Origin: Uloborus plumipes
Taxonomy: Eukaryota > Arthropoda > Arachnida > Araneae > Uloboridae
Assembly (NCBI GenBank): GCA_038373865.1
Contig: JAXGGA010001666.1
Span: 80,342-144,341, forward strand
Direction of reading: 5' to 3'
DNA length: 64,000 bases
Shown: positions 11,525-22,883 of the stretch, in pieces
Numbering within the stretch: position 1 is the stretch's first letter
Layout of the letters: every line of letters begins with the position of its first letter
Translations under genes and position numbers: made by a program
Notes under the pieces: generated by a model
Seen by the model: only the letters and a program-made list of their open reading frames with translations
Told to the model about the DNA's origin: nothing
The model's database searches: none

Positions 11525-13096
11525 CTTGAGTACAAATGAAATACATTAATGCTTTGAAATTAAAATTTTCAAAAATATCTAAACTTGATCGAAATATTCC
11601 GTATTTTTCAAACATTTACATTGTAAATTAGATCTTATTTTTTATTTTCATAGCTTTGAAATCAAATGTAGATTATAAGCTTAGTTTATCACTCGAACTT
11701 CTTTTATTTTGCTTTTCTAATAAGCAATGATGGTGCTCGCAACTGACTGCATGTTTGCGCACTCACAAATAGGATTAACTTAGCCATGTAAATATGATTT
11801 GAAGGTGTCAATGAAACTTGTGTTGCATTGATTGGCCCCGTTCATCTAAGCTCTGTAGTCTAGTGGTAACGCAATAGAATTCTAATCATAGAGTGATAAT
11901 AAAACTACAGAGCTTGTTATGGTTATATTTTGGCAGAACGCATGAAAGCGGTTTTGACAATTACCATTTCTATTGAACGTTCTAACTTTTAGCCAAGTGC
12001 TTAAATGCAGTAAAACACGTGCTCCCTCCCCCCCCCCATGACGTGGCACCAAGAGCGCAACCAAAATAAAACCCTCGCTTATTTGACTACTACTATATAT
12101 TAACAGTTAGTTTATACCTTGCAGATAAAGGAGCACGAAGGATATTTGTCCTGAAATTAAAAGTTAGTTCGGAGGAGAAGAAAAAAAAAGAGAAAAAATT
12201 TAGTGTAGAGCAATGATGATTTGAAAACATGGTAGAATAGCTTTGTCATCTTGTTTTTTAATGCGACGTGTTGAAGGTAGAATTTGAATTCACGACTTTT
12301 CATTTCCATGCAATTTCCGTTGATTCTTGAGCTGAAAGGGAAACAATATTGAGGGCGTGGGTATAACAAGTGATTCTGCATATAATTAAGTTTTATTAAT
12401 TCCTCAAAATTAATCAAACTAATGATCTGAAAAGACAAATGATCTGAATATCTGTGTGATAAAGCAAATATTTTTTTGAAAAAACGGGTGTGTAAAGCAC
12501 AAAATGTCTGTGAATCACGGGGTCTGCAGTGCAAGTTGGTTGCTGAGATTTGAATGTTTTTGATTGTGTATGAAGATGTCTTGAAACAGCTGTTGGCTGT
12601 AAAATGTTCCTTCGATGTTTTGCGCATGTTGTTTATTTATTTTGTTTCATTTACTCTTATTATGAAAATACTGTTTAAAACAAAGGAATATTTTTCACCG
12701 TAAGAAGCAGTATATTTTCTCTGATTTTATATAATTAACACTAAAAGGATGCAATAGTCATGCACAAATTACGTTTCATACGATGGGGCTGTCTTAGGAA
12801 ATCAATATGAAAGGAAACTATTTACGCATTATAATGAATCAGAGATTTGTTTTCAAGGCTTGTAGAATGAATTTGGTTTTTGGCGCAAGAGAGTACACAT
12901 TCCATACAATTGTCAAAGAGTCAAATGAAAAATCCTCCCCACCCCCCGAAAAAAAAAAAAAAAAAAAAAGAAACGAGGAAGGGGGATGCGAAGATATTTC
13001 CGATTTATCGTAGCATGAATCAATAGAAAACCATTATAATTCACACAATATGTAAATAAAAATTTTACGAAATAATAAAAGTATTTCTCTATTTAC
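11525..13096 (-). other. Cyclase intron (1,572 bp)
   Basis: An intron with a degenerate tRNA-like stretch (11850-11913) and a poly-A tract near 12950-12969. The 156-codon open frame at 12157-12627 is low-complexity AT-rich sequence without recognisable protein features. Confidence 0.8.
11850..11913 (+). other. Degenerate tRNA-like sequence
   Basis: A 7-bp acceptor-like pairing GCTCTGT/ACAGAGC encloses an A-box-like TAGTCTAGTGGTAACGC and a loop containing TTCTAAT, reminiscent of tRNA-Arg(TCT). The T-arm and B box (GGTTCRA) are missing and only 64 nt are spanned. If real it is a dead tRNA gene or tRNA-derived relic. Confidence 0.3.
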
Positions 13097-13208
13097 CTGT
13101 GCTAGTCTGTCAAATCTGGCAAACAGGTCATTCAAAACTTGAACAAGCTCTTGGGCAGAGCATCTTGAAGCTAAGGCTGTAAAACCCTGAATATCGGCGA
13201 AAAGTATG
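13097..13208 (-). CDS. ADCY8-like: Adenylyl cyclase exon: C1 metal site 1
   Basis: The exon is 112 nt: one base completing Ser, then 37 codons from [16 protein letters not shown] to [10 protein letters not shown], with donor CAG/GTAAAT. The acceptor is TCTCCTTCCAG at 13208, so an open frame reading MSPSS ahead of it is intronic. ILFADIxGF is the first metal-binding motif of class III cyclases and its Asp ligates the two Mg2+ ions. [20 protein letters not shown] is the dimerisation/substrate-site helix. The next exon begins EQHCLRIK, so the join gives the expected [15 protein letters not shown]. The two catalytic aspartates are 44 residues apart, as in characterised C1 domains. Confidence 0.97.
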
Positions 13209-13886
13209 CTGGAAGGAGACATCAACTTAAGTACATCACATTCACAAATGCGGGGAAAAAATCAACCCGAATTGTTTTTACTACCAAATTTTTATCCCCT
13301 GTTGTGAAAATAATACTCTTTGAGAAACCCATTGTGTATGCTCATCAACTTAGTCAACTGCAAACAAAAATCGAACCTGTCGCCGATCTTACGTTGAGGA
13401 AAAGGAACGTTTCACTCTCTGAGACGCGAAGAAATGAATTTAAGATTAAAAAACTATTTACTATGAGCTGATCAAGCTAAAAATAGCCATAATACTTTTA
13501 TGTACCTCCATCTTGCTTCATTTATCCAGTACGGAAGTCTAAAAAAGGAACAAAAAATATTAAATTTTTAATCCGTAGAAAAGGCAGAAAATAAGTAGGA
13601 AATAAGATTTTTCCCCTTTTATTTCAGGAAAGACAAAAACTTCTGAAGCTATATATAAATACCAAAAAAAAAAAAAACTAAATTTCTTAAACGAGCAAAA
13701 TTAACAATATAGAAATCGGAACAAATTTGGAGTAAGAGAAAATAACTTATGATGAGAGGAGAGTTCATCAGCTGGAATTTGTTGAGTGGGTTTCAATACG
13801 TATACCGTCACCTAAGTACATAAATAGATTTCTGCAAATTAAAAAAAAAAGGTCCACAGTTGATGATTTTTTTTAAAGAAGACGTA
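13209..13886 (-). other. Cyclase intron (9,520 bp), first part
   Basis: AT-rich intronic sequence between the 13097-13208 exon and the Tc1-like insertion. Nothing recognised. Confidence 0.7.
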
Positions 13887-15319
13887 CACTGGCGGGAAAA
13901 AAACCCAACACCAAGAAAGACTTGTGTTAGATAAACGAAATTTGGTAGGCGTGTTTATACAACTGAAAGATGACATCGATTGAAATTTCGCGCTCCGCTC
14001 ATAAGTGTGGCGCAGCTGGCGTCACTCAGAACATGCAAATAAGGCTTGTTTTAAAAGCGTGTTGTGAAGCTCGTGAGAATTATTCTTCCATGAAATTTGA
14101 CGAATTGCGTTCATGTTAGCCAGGAATGCCTTTAAGAAGACGAAGAAGCCATTATCAACAGCTCACCGAGTTTAAACGAGGTCGTACAATTTGGCTACGA
14201 GAAGGTGGATTTTCATTTCGCGATATTGCAGAAAGACTTGGGGGGAAATGTTTCCACCATGCATGATTATTGGAAGCTATGGTCAAGGGATGGTACTAAA
14301 TTAAGAAGATCGAGTTCCGAGCTGCCACGTGGCACGACTGAGAAGGAAGATCGCCAAATCCTGCGTACGGCTGTGGCTCATCGTACTGCATCTGCTGCTG
14401 ACATTCGAGCTGTAGTTGGTACCATCGTGACCCAAAGAACGGTAAGGAACTGTTTATTTCAAGGACAGCTCCGAGCCAGGCAGCCTGTAGCCGGTATTCC
14501 ATTCATTGCAAACCATTGCTGTTTCCAACGACAGTGGTGCCAAGACAGAGCTCACTGGAGGTCGGAGTGGAGATCTGTTGTACTTTTTGATGAAAACAAA
14601 TTCTGCCTTAGTGCCAGTGGTGGCTGTATATTGATCATAAGGAGGCCAGGAGACCGCTGGCATCCAAGCGGTCTACGGTCTAGACACACGGACCCACACC
14701 TGGAGTCATGGTCTCTGGAGCAATTTTCTAAGACAGCAGGGGCACTCTTGTGATTATCCCAAACTCACTGACTGAAAATTTGTCGTCAGTCTGATAATTT
14801 ATCCAGTAGTGCAGCCCTTCATGAGTAGCATTCAAGGGGGAGTTTTCCAACAGGATAATGCTCGCCCTCACATCGCTGCTGTAACGCAATGTGCTCTATA
14901 GAGTACTGACATGTTACCATGACCTGCTAAGTCATCAGGTCTGTCTCCAATTGATAACGTACGGGATATCATTGGACGGCACCTCGAGCATCATCCGCAG
15001 TCAGCAATTACGGTCCTAGTATTGACACAACAAGTGCAACAAGCATGGCACTCCATACCACAAAGTGACATTCGGCACCTGTATGACATAATTCATGCAC
15101 GCTTGCAGGCTTGCCTTCAACATTCTGGAGGTTACACCCTCTATTAAATTAACATAATTTCACATTTGCACAGCATTTTCTTGAGCTTAAATTAGCCAGT
15201 GATCTTGTACATTTAATCAATTAAACATGTTAACCGGACAATTGCATTCCCCAAATTTCATTACTCTAAAGGTCTAAAGTATTTTTTTCTTGGTGTCGGG
15301 ATTTTTTTTTCCGCCAGTG
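13887..15319 (+). mobile_element. Tc1-like transposon, inactive
   Basis: A 1433-bp element inside a cyclase intron, flanked by TA on both sides (13885-13886 and 15320-15321). Its imperfect inverted ends are about 30 bp: left CACTGGCGGGAAAAAAACCC and right, on the other strand, CACTGGCGGAAAAAAAAATC, both continuing to ACACCAAGAAA. It encodes a decayed transposase in the same orientation. Confidence 0.93.
14126..15147 (+). pseudogene. Tc1-like transposase, multiply broken
   Basis: ATG at 14126 gives MPLRRRRSHYQQLTEFKRGR then LREGGFSFRDIAERL, the usual start of this transposase type. A frameshift follows at the G-run near 14240. Later blocks are VVLFDENKF (first Asp), FQQDNARPHIA (second Asp, near 14860) and SPIDNVRDIIG (near 14950), ending with GGYTLY and TAA. 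The catalytic Glu of SPIEHVWD has become Asp and in-frame stops occur (TAG and TGA between the second and third motifs). There are 32 residues between the last two catalytic positions, two fewer than DD34E. It is not functional. Confidence 0.9.
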
Positions 15320-16012
15320 TATATACTTATAATGAAATAAAATTTAGCAATGGTAGTTTAATAATACTTATTTCAAGTATTTACGTTTAACAAAAACCGT
15401 AGAAAGATTTTTTGCCGGAAAAAGAATCAGAACAAAAATAAAAAACTGAAAGCAAAATTAGTTTCCTACTTGTAGCATTCACCACACGATGTACATTTAA
15501 AAATTCAGAGCAACCAAATTTAGTCTTCTTATTATTTTAGTTAGAAGGATCTATCCAGAGACATATCAAGGATTTTGTCACCTCTTATATATTAGTGCAG
15601 TATGTGCTTTGGGGAGCCCCTCCCTATTTTTGCGCCCTTGGTAACTGACTCGAAGCCACCCGATTCCTACGTTTATGGATCTATCTCTATAGCCCATTTT
15701 TACCTAAAAAGGAGAAATGGCTCAAAATGAGACAAAAATATTGAGATCATTCCTGTTAACCGTTAAATATTTTAATAAAAGATCCCTATTAGTATGTTAT
15801 AAATGACTCAAGCTATTTGTCCTTTATTTTTAATAGCAATATTTTTGATATTTTAAGAAGACAGGCTCCAAGGTACTAATTTTTTAATTTGCTTCAAAAC
15901 ACTAAAAAATATTAAGATTGATATTCGCTAAAAATGTCGCGACATGATTGTCTTACGTATAAACGGAGCCATTTTTAACATAAAGTAATTCCAAAATAGG
16001 CTTCTGTTTTGA
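15320..16012. other. Intronic AT-rich DNA
   Basis: Nothing recognised. Confidence 0.6.
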
Positions 16013-16120
16013 CCCAAGTAGCACACTTCGTTTTTTGAAGGTTGTAAAATGGTTAGTAACATTGTAACAACCGCTTAAAAACGTTTATAAAACGTTTAAA
16101 GGTTATTTGTGCTACCTGGG
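16013..16120. mobile_element. 108-bp MITE, copy A
   Basis: Ends CCCAAGTAGCACA and, on the other strand, CCCAGGTAGCACAAA; the interior has AACCGCTTAAAAACG and TGTAACAAC blocks. The same 108-bp length and order are found at 27775-27882 (same orientation) and 17139-17246 (opposite orientation). No ORF. Confidence 0.85.
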
Positions 16121-17138
16121 GAAGAAACCGATAAAAAGATTTCAACGATAGATTAATGCACAAAGTGGAATATTATAATGAAAATAATAATAATCGTATT
16201 AATACAGCATTACTCTTTTTGTTCTTTAAATCATTTAATCAAAATAATTCTTTAAAATAGCAATATGCACAAATAATTTTAATGCATCGTAATTTTCTAA
16301 TTTTTTGTGAAATAATAAATATTTTTTCGAATGCTTAAACACCCATTATAAAAATGAGATTAAGTCACAATATTAAAAGCGCAAACCATTTTTTGTAAGT
16401 ATAATTAATAGTGTCAGGTAATTTATCGATTTTCATCCTTCAATTCCTTAAAGCGTAAAGAAAAATCGGCTATCAAAATATGCATCATTAAAATCATTAA
16501 ATATGAATCTTAATGCCAGGTAAATAATACCGTAAAATAGAATTTCTTATTCATGCTTCTGTTGAATATCATTTCTCCAGTTGAAGAATTAATTCTTTAT
16601 TAATGAAATTTGCTTTGGAGTAGTTGCCTCTTTTCGTTTACAGAACATTTTATTTTTAATTTGTTTTAATTATTTGAGAGACAAATATTTTTTCCACTCA
16701 TCGTGCTCTCTGTCATAAATTAATATTTTATCCACAAATGAATTTTTTTTAAAGGCAAGTATTTTTAATAACTAATTCAAATGTACGTATTGGATTATTG
16801 TCTCAAAATGAAAACTTTTAGAAACATTTTTTCCGCTTGTGAAGGATAATTTTTCATTGAAGGCCTGGTTCTTTTTGCTCAAAATGAAAACACAAACTTC
16901 ATGATTTGTTCATTTATTTTAGACCATTTTAAAAAAGCAGACATAAATTTTAATCAATAATAGCTAACTTTCATTAGGTAATGTTTATGAAGCATTAGTA
17001 TTTGCAGGTTGAACTATGGTATTTGCAGGTATTTTGAATGTATGCTTTCTTCGCGATCTAAAGTTCTAAAGTTCCAGTGATCTAAAGAAAAATCATGAAT
17101 TGCATATAAAATAAAAACTCAAAGAGCGCTCATAGTAT
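16121..17138. other. Intronic AT-rich DNA
   Basis: Nothing recognised. Confidence 0.6.
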
Positions 17139-17246
17139 CCCAGGTAGCACAAATAACCTTTAAACTTTTTTTAAAGGTTTTTAAGCGGTTGTTACAACGT
17201 TAATAACCATTTTACAACCTTTAAAAAACGAAGTGTGCTACTTGGG
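17139..17246. mobile_element. 108-bp MITE, copy B (inverted)
   Basis: Starts CCCAGGTAGCACAAATAACC and ends GTGTGCTACTTGGG; it reads as the reverse complement of copies A and C. It lies directly beside, or within, a decayed Tc1 relic, which suggests it inserted into that older element. Confidence 0.88.
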
Positions 17247-17953
17247 ATGTATCAGGGGTTCCCAAATTTGAGATACGCCATTCATTTCTCCACCAGTTCG
17301 CCTGCACCTGGACACCTCGACTCCTTTCTGTGAACGTAACATACACCATTGGACAACTAACATACACTTACACAACTACAGCATATATCCGTTTCAGGAT
17401 CGTTCCAGTTGAAACTGTGGCCAAAAGAAGGTGTTGTGGAAGAAAAGTGGCACTCATATTATGGTGTTTCCGAGAAGTTAAGGTTTATTATTAATCTTCA
17501 TTGGTCATTATTGAACTTCTGCAACGTTGCTCTGATCATCTTCCAGCAGTTTTAGTCTCCAAAAGACGGTTCCAGATCCTGTAAATCGCACATTGTGACT
17601 CTCCATCAATATCCTCCGCTAATTTATCTTCTGTTCGCCCCCACTTCCTGACAAACAGCTCTTTAAGCTTCTTATTTGGTTAAGTAGGTTTGTTCAGACA
17701 TGGAATTCATCGAAATACAGCACTTAATGTCAATTAGTTTATTACTTTGTCTTTCAATAAGATGCAGTTCAAAATTTCATTTGCTGCCGCTAAAATGTCG
17801 TTTTTAGCACATATTCAAAAGTTACTTATTCTGACGCTTTAAAAGGAGAAACATTTGCAGTTTCAACTCTCTTTTTCAGTTTTTGGCAAAAAAATCTCCT
17901 AAACCTGTATTTTATATAGACCTTACAATATTCTTCAATTGTTTTGAGCAGTG
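17247..17953 (-). mobile_element. Decayed Tc1 relic, 5' half
   Basis: A 28-bp terminal repeat at 17926-17953 (CAATTGTTTTGAGCAGTG at its outer part), followed by TA, is a variant of the 2703-4166 TIR. Reading away from it on the minus strand gives broken frames resembling that transposase: YRIWNRLLETKTAG matches SRIWSRFLETESVD, then HHNMSAT matches HRNMSVT, then NWWRNEWRISN matches SWGRNEWCNIL. The 3' half with the catalytic D and E is gone. It is an older member of the same family. Confidence 0.75.
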
Positions 17954-19260
17954 TATTAGGAGGCGGGTTGGATTGTCATTTATTTGCTGGATTCAGTTTC
18001 AAGGCGCTACTTTAGCATCGGAGAAGGATATACGAGTGTGATAAGGATACTTTACATTCATCTCTCCATTATCGTAGAAAGTACATTTTTTCAAATACTT
18101 TGCAAAGCATTTTTATAGAAATTTTCTTATAGTCATTTGAGTTACAAGGTAGTTAATGAATTCTCTTTGACTTTTTGAATATCTAAAAACTAGAAAAACT
18201 TCATCAGGCTACATGATTAGTATAACAGTGTAAACTATGTGACAACACTTCTATTTATATCTTATTTTCTCAATGCAGATAATTGCAATTAAAGTAGTCG
18301 TTTAAAGTATTCCATACCTTCCTGCTTCCATTCAACATCAATAAAACCAGTTGAATCATTGTAGTATTAAATGAAAAAATAAGAGAATGATGAAACCTAA
18401 AAATTTTACTTATTGTTTTACCAACTAATAGTCTTCCTTAGTTATGGAGGAAAAAAATAGGGATCATGTTGTATCTTGTCACTGATAATTATTTTAATAC
18501 CAGATACTTTTTTTGCTAGATGCGAAAAAACATCATGATTAAACAGAAACGTGAAACTAAAAATGAAGGAATTAATTTAATATTCCTCTGTAGACACAAT
18601 TAATAAAAAAGAGGCAAAAAATGCAAGATAAAATTTTTGATTTTTTCTTCAGTAATAACATATGACAATGATCAGTAAGGGTTATTTTAGGCTAAAAAAT
18701 TTCTAAGTAAGTATTATCTTTTCGAGAAATAATAAAAACATTTTTTTTTAAATTTTAAATGTAAAAGATAACTGTCAAAAATAGAAATGAACTAAGAATT
18801 TTGGCTTTCATTGCTTATAAAAAATACTGCTTTACTTATTTAAAATATTTTTTTTTCATTCTCTCTAGTATTTTGAAAGTTTTTTTTCTTTTAACCAAAC
18901 TCTGTAGATGGTTACTTGGATGATAATTTATGATAGCTTTTTACTTGAAAACATTAGTTCAGCTTTGCTGAGGTTACGAATTTCATTTTCAAAATGAGCT
19001 GCTGCATATTTTGGCTAGTATTCAATTTGTATTTTACATGTAGTTATTTCACTGGGCTTTTTGGAGCAGCAACAGTAATTGTAGTTTCCAACTGAAGAAT
19101 GAATTTAATTCTCCTTTCCAGATATCCCCATCACAAGTCTCTTATTATGCTATGTATTTATCTGTCGACACAAAATATAATGAATAATGTTTTTCATTGG
19201 GTATATTGTTGGATGGCAGCTTTGTTTTTATTATTCATATAAAATTATAAAAGTGAAAAT
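17954..19260. other. Intronic AT-rich DNA
   Basis: Nothing recognised. Confidence 0.6.
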
Positions 19261-19618
19261 ACAGGGTGATTCAGAGCCATTAATTAAAACTTTACAGAAA
19301 GGTCACACATAAAGTAACAAGCAAGAATCGTATAGATTATGCAGTCGCAAACTCAATACTGGCTTACTACATGCACAGTGCCAGAAACAGAAATATGCAA
19401 AACTGGTTACAGAAAATGACACACTTTTTCACAAAGAAGAGCATTTTAGTTTTAAACACATGGTTACAGGCAGTTGTTGAAACTTGAAGCCTGCAACTGT
19501 AACACACGCGTTACAAGGATAGTAAACCGCTCACTGGCCATTCTGACGATTACTCGTCGATCGCCGCGTTAGTGTTGCGATGCGCGCACTACAGTAACAG
19601 GCAGTAACTAGAATAACT
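19261..19618 (-). mobile_element. Possible mariner-type end fragment
   Basis: ACAGGGTGATTCAGAGCC at 19261 resembles the termini of mariner-like elements that begin ACAGGGTG. The sequence up to 19618 shows no coding blocks. Only the terminus supports the call, so a second end has not been found. Confidence 0.3.
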
Positions 19619-19940
19619 ACAGGGTGAGTTTCAATTAACCTACTACTTTAAAATGAAATAACACAAAAACTTTTACAGCATTTTTTTTCTTGATTGAAAG
19701 AACATTGAAAAAGATGTGCACAATGTTTTCAAAGTGAGAACCTTAAGAGGTGATACAGGAGGCTAACATAGTCACAAAGTAATCAGTTACTTGTGTGTAG
19801 GTGTTTCTCTTTTTGAAAAAGAGTCGAAAATGGATTTCTTGAGGCTTTTGAAGTCTGTCGGCTTCTTCTTGCACGCCATGTCTTTAAAGTGACCCCAAAG
19901 ATAGAAATAGTACACATTCACATCCGGTGAATAAACTGGC
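19619..19940 (-). pseudogene. Mariner-like transposase relic (C-terminal end)
   Basis: ACAGGGTGAGTTTCAATTAA at 19619 looks like a transposon terminus. On the minus strand, about 19935 to 19800 reads SPDVNVYYFYLWGHFKDMAC then KKKPTDFKSLKKSIFDSF. This matches the SPDLxxxDFFLWGxLK...P.xxxLK end of mariner-type transposases, with the final catalytic Asp replaced by Tyr. The rest of the transposase is missing. Confidence 0.6.
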
Positions 19941-22728
19941 CGACCTTATTCACTGTCCCTTCTAATGCACAAGGATGGTAGTTCTAGTATTGACAAGCAA
20001 CAACCCGGGTTCAGAACAAATTGCGGATTAATTTTTTTTCGGATGCTCTTTTCAATTGAAAAAAAAATGCAGCACCATCTGCAATGGTTTTCAAGTTGTT
20101 TCACTTTAAAGTAGTAGTCAAATAAAAATTTCTTCTGTACATTCAACCTTTCTTTAAAATCTAAAATGCTGTGCAAATTAGTCTTTGTGAAAGTAAATTA
20201 TTATTTGTGGTATGTGACGTGCTGTATCCTTCGGTTTCTGGCTTTTGCGATTAGAATATAGGACACATGCATAAATATTGCAGTTGCGAGCATATGTTTC
20301 CGTGTGATTTTTGCTATCGTGCTTCTGCTCTAATTTAAATTTTTCATCAATGATTCTAAATTACCATAATGCAGCTAACGCTTTCATTGCAACTAAAATA
20401 ATAATGGAAAAGAAAGTGTATGAACTTCCATTTATCTTAACTGAAACTTTCGTTTTAATCTGCGTAATATCTGTACCTCAGAGTCAGACTTACGTTAGCA
20501 ATTGTTGTTACTTTTCAGGTGAGCGCGAAAACGTTTGCCTGATGCATGTAAAGAATGGAACTCTCGCTCTTTTAACGCAAATAATTGTGAAGGAATTTCT
20601 TTTATAGAATTTCGTTCTCATGGGTCGATGCGGAGTAAGATTCTACATACAATGCAGTAATAAAGTGAAAATCGCCATTTTTGGAGTAATACAAGTCTGT
20701 ATCTGAGGTACAGATACGAGTGGTTTTTCACGTGTTTAAATATTAAACCGAATGATTAAACCTTCTTTTAGCAAAATGTTCGTTTTAGCCATGATTTCGG
20801 ATTAATCGTATTCGTATAAAGAGAGGTCACTTGTATGTGTCCGTGTGTATGTGTTTCAAATCAGCAGTAAGACTTTTTTGTTTACGTAACTGACATTATA
20901 CAGAAACCGATACTTTAACATTTTCTTAGTTACTGGGAAAGTAAAGAAGAGCTTGGAAAATACATTTTAGGAAAGAAGGAAATAAATCAAACCCCTGCTT
21001 GTAAAAGCATAGCGCTAGTCAATAAATTTTAGCTAACGAGATTGAGTTGGGCAAAAAATGCTGAATATTTGTTCTCATGTTCTTACTTTACGAAGACGTC
21101 AGCCAGGAAAAAGCCGCATAATGTCAAAGAAATTCAATTAGTTTTTGCATTCTTTCTGTGTAAATGCTTGGAAGGCTTCAAGACTTGTAATATAGGCAGC
21201 TAAATTAATCTGTCTTTTCGTAGGTTGGCATTTTGGAAGAACTTTGTATGCTGGATCTCTTCTGCATTCTAATAAGATTAATCAAATTAAGTTTTTAAAA
21301 TATGAGCTTGGAAAAAACCGCTTTCTTCTTAGAAAAACAGATTTAGTATTTTTTTGGTGGTTGACATGAATTTAATTTTCCTTCTGTACGTTAAAGATTT
21401 ATGCTAGTAGCATTGAATGATCCATTAGTAAAATTAAACAAGATTTCCTCAAAAACTTTTAACGATAAAATAGAATTTGAAGAATTATTTTCATTAATGA
21501 AATAATATTAAAGAATTGAGAGAAAATAAGAAAAATAAAAACTAATTTAAGCCCCTTTTATACCTTATTCCGTAATTTGACATTATATAGATACGTATTT
21601 TTGAAATTTTTTTTCCGCAAACTTTTTCACTGAGGTCTAATTGCATCATCTAAATAGAGCTTTGTGTCAACTATGAAACATTGTCTAGAAAGCTGAATTT
21701 TCAGAAATTAACATACGCTAGCTACAACGCAACAAACAATACTATTTTGATAATTGTAACATCATCCTCCGGTATGAATTAACACATTATTTCAACTATC
21801 AAAAATGGCTGTTTCTTTGAAGGAGGTTAGCATTTATTGTATTATTTTTTGTACGTACTGCTGCTTGATAATTAACCCATGCTTCAGTACATTAAACCTT
21901 ATGTCTTGGAGCAGGAAGCTCCAGGTTTACTTTGCAATTTCCTCTTTTTAAATTAATTTGCTTGGCATTAATGATTAAGATCGTACAAGTTGAGAGCGTT
22001 CTATGTAAAATTTTTGTTTCAGGAGAGTAAATTGAGGTAAGCAACTGGTTCAAGCTAAAAAATTATTATTTATTTATAAGAAAATTCGATAAACAACCCT
22101 AAAATATAATCATTAAATGTCAAATGTTCAACTAAATGTTATTTCTAAAGAAATATGTTTATATCTGTTGTAGTTTAGGATAAATGATTTGCTGTACTAA
22201 ATTTCATGATAAGAAATATCACAACACTCAAAACGCTTGATGAATATATCTCATACGGTACACTAGCATAAACTTGGCACTCGCTATCCTAGGCTAATCC
22301 AAGAAACTCGACCACATTTTGGCAATCACAAACTTTGTCATTTTTCAATCCACATGTGGTCGGATTTTCGAGACAATGCAATGCCGTACTAACTGTAGCC
22401 AAACCTAAGAATTTATTATTTGGAAAACAAAAGATCATTTTCAAATCTATGGCTAACTTTAAACCTTCTCAAAAAATGTAATTGTATTAAGTTTTAAGAA
22501 TGTAAAATGCTGCATAGTTTCGAAATTGCCAGTGAAAAAATGACAGAAGTTGTCCAATTAACAAATAAGAAGGATTTGATCGATTTAAAATATAAGTCGT
22601 CTGCCATTGAATTTTACTGCAATATATTGTAATAAAAAACCTAAAAGAATTAAATATCTAGCGTTTGCAAAATAAAAAACTAAAATCCATACTTTGATCT
22701 TGATTGTAAAAAAATACTGTAAACTTAC
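19941..22728. other. Intronic AT-rich DNA
   Basis: No exon recognised. At 20640-20673 there is an inverted copy of 6544-6578, with a small hairpin GTATCTGAGGTACAGATAC beside it near 20700, so part of an unnamed repeat lies at about 20.4-20.7 kb. The 98-codon open frame at 20311-20607 has no known features. Confidence 0.5.
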
Positions 22729-22883
22729 CTAACATGATCATAGCAATGAATATAGATGCGATGAAATTGTTGCGCTGATAGAAGTTTTCGATTATTATGA
22801 AATTCATCATCTTCATCAGAAGCCATATCGCGAATCATCTCCAGAACAACAAAACGTGGAAGAACGCTTAGCAGCAGTCGTTC
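22729..22883 (-). CDS. ADCY8-like: Adenylyl cyclase exon: start of C1 domain
   Basis: The exon holds 51 codons plus two bases (AG). The acceptor is TTTTTTCGTAG before GAA at 22883 and the donor is TTAG/GTAAGT. It encodes [20 protein letters not shown], then an acidic stretch [11 protein letters not shown], then [13 protein letters not shown]. The LLSVLP and FHxIYIHxYxxVS phrases are hallmarks of the entry into C1. The RFVVLEMI form is the main reason for favouring the AC8/Ac78C subtype over AC5/6. The terminal AG joins the C of the next exon to make the serine of VSILFAD. Confidence 0.95.

Noticed and set aside
12157..12627. 156-codon open frame, minus strand
   Set aside because: AT-rich intronic sequence with no recognisable domain or splice support, and a length unremarkable for this composition.
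13209..13225. MSPSS as the start of a cyclase-like protein
   Set aside because: Those bases are the polypyrimidine tract and acceptor; the phase from the 22729-22883 exon supplies the Ser of VSILFAD.
20311..20607. 98-codon open frame, plus strand
   Set aside because: No known motif; overlaps a dispersed repeat inside a cyclase intron.
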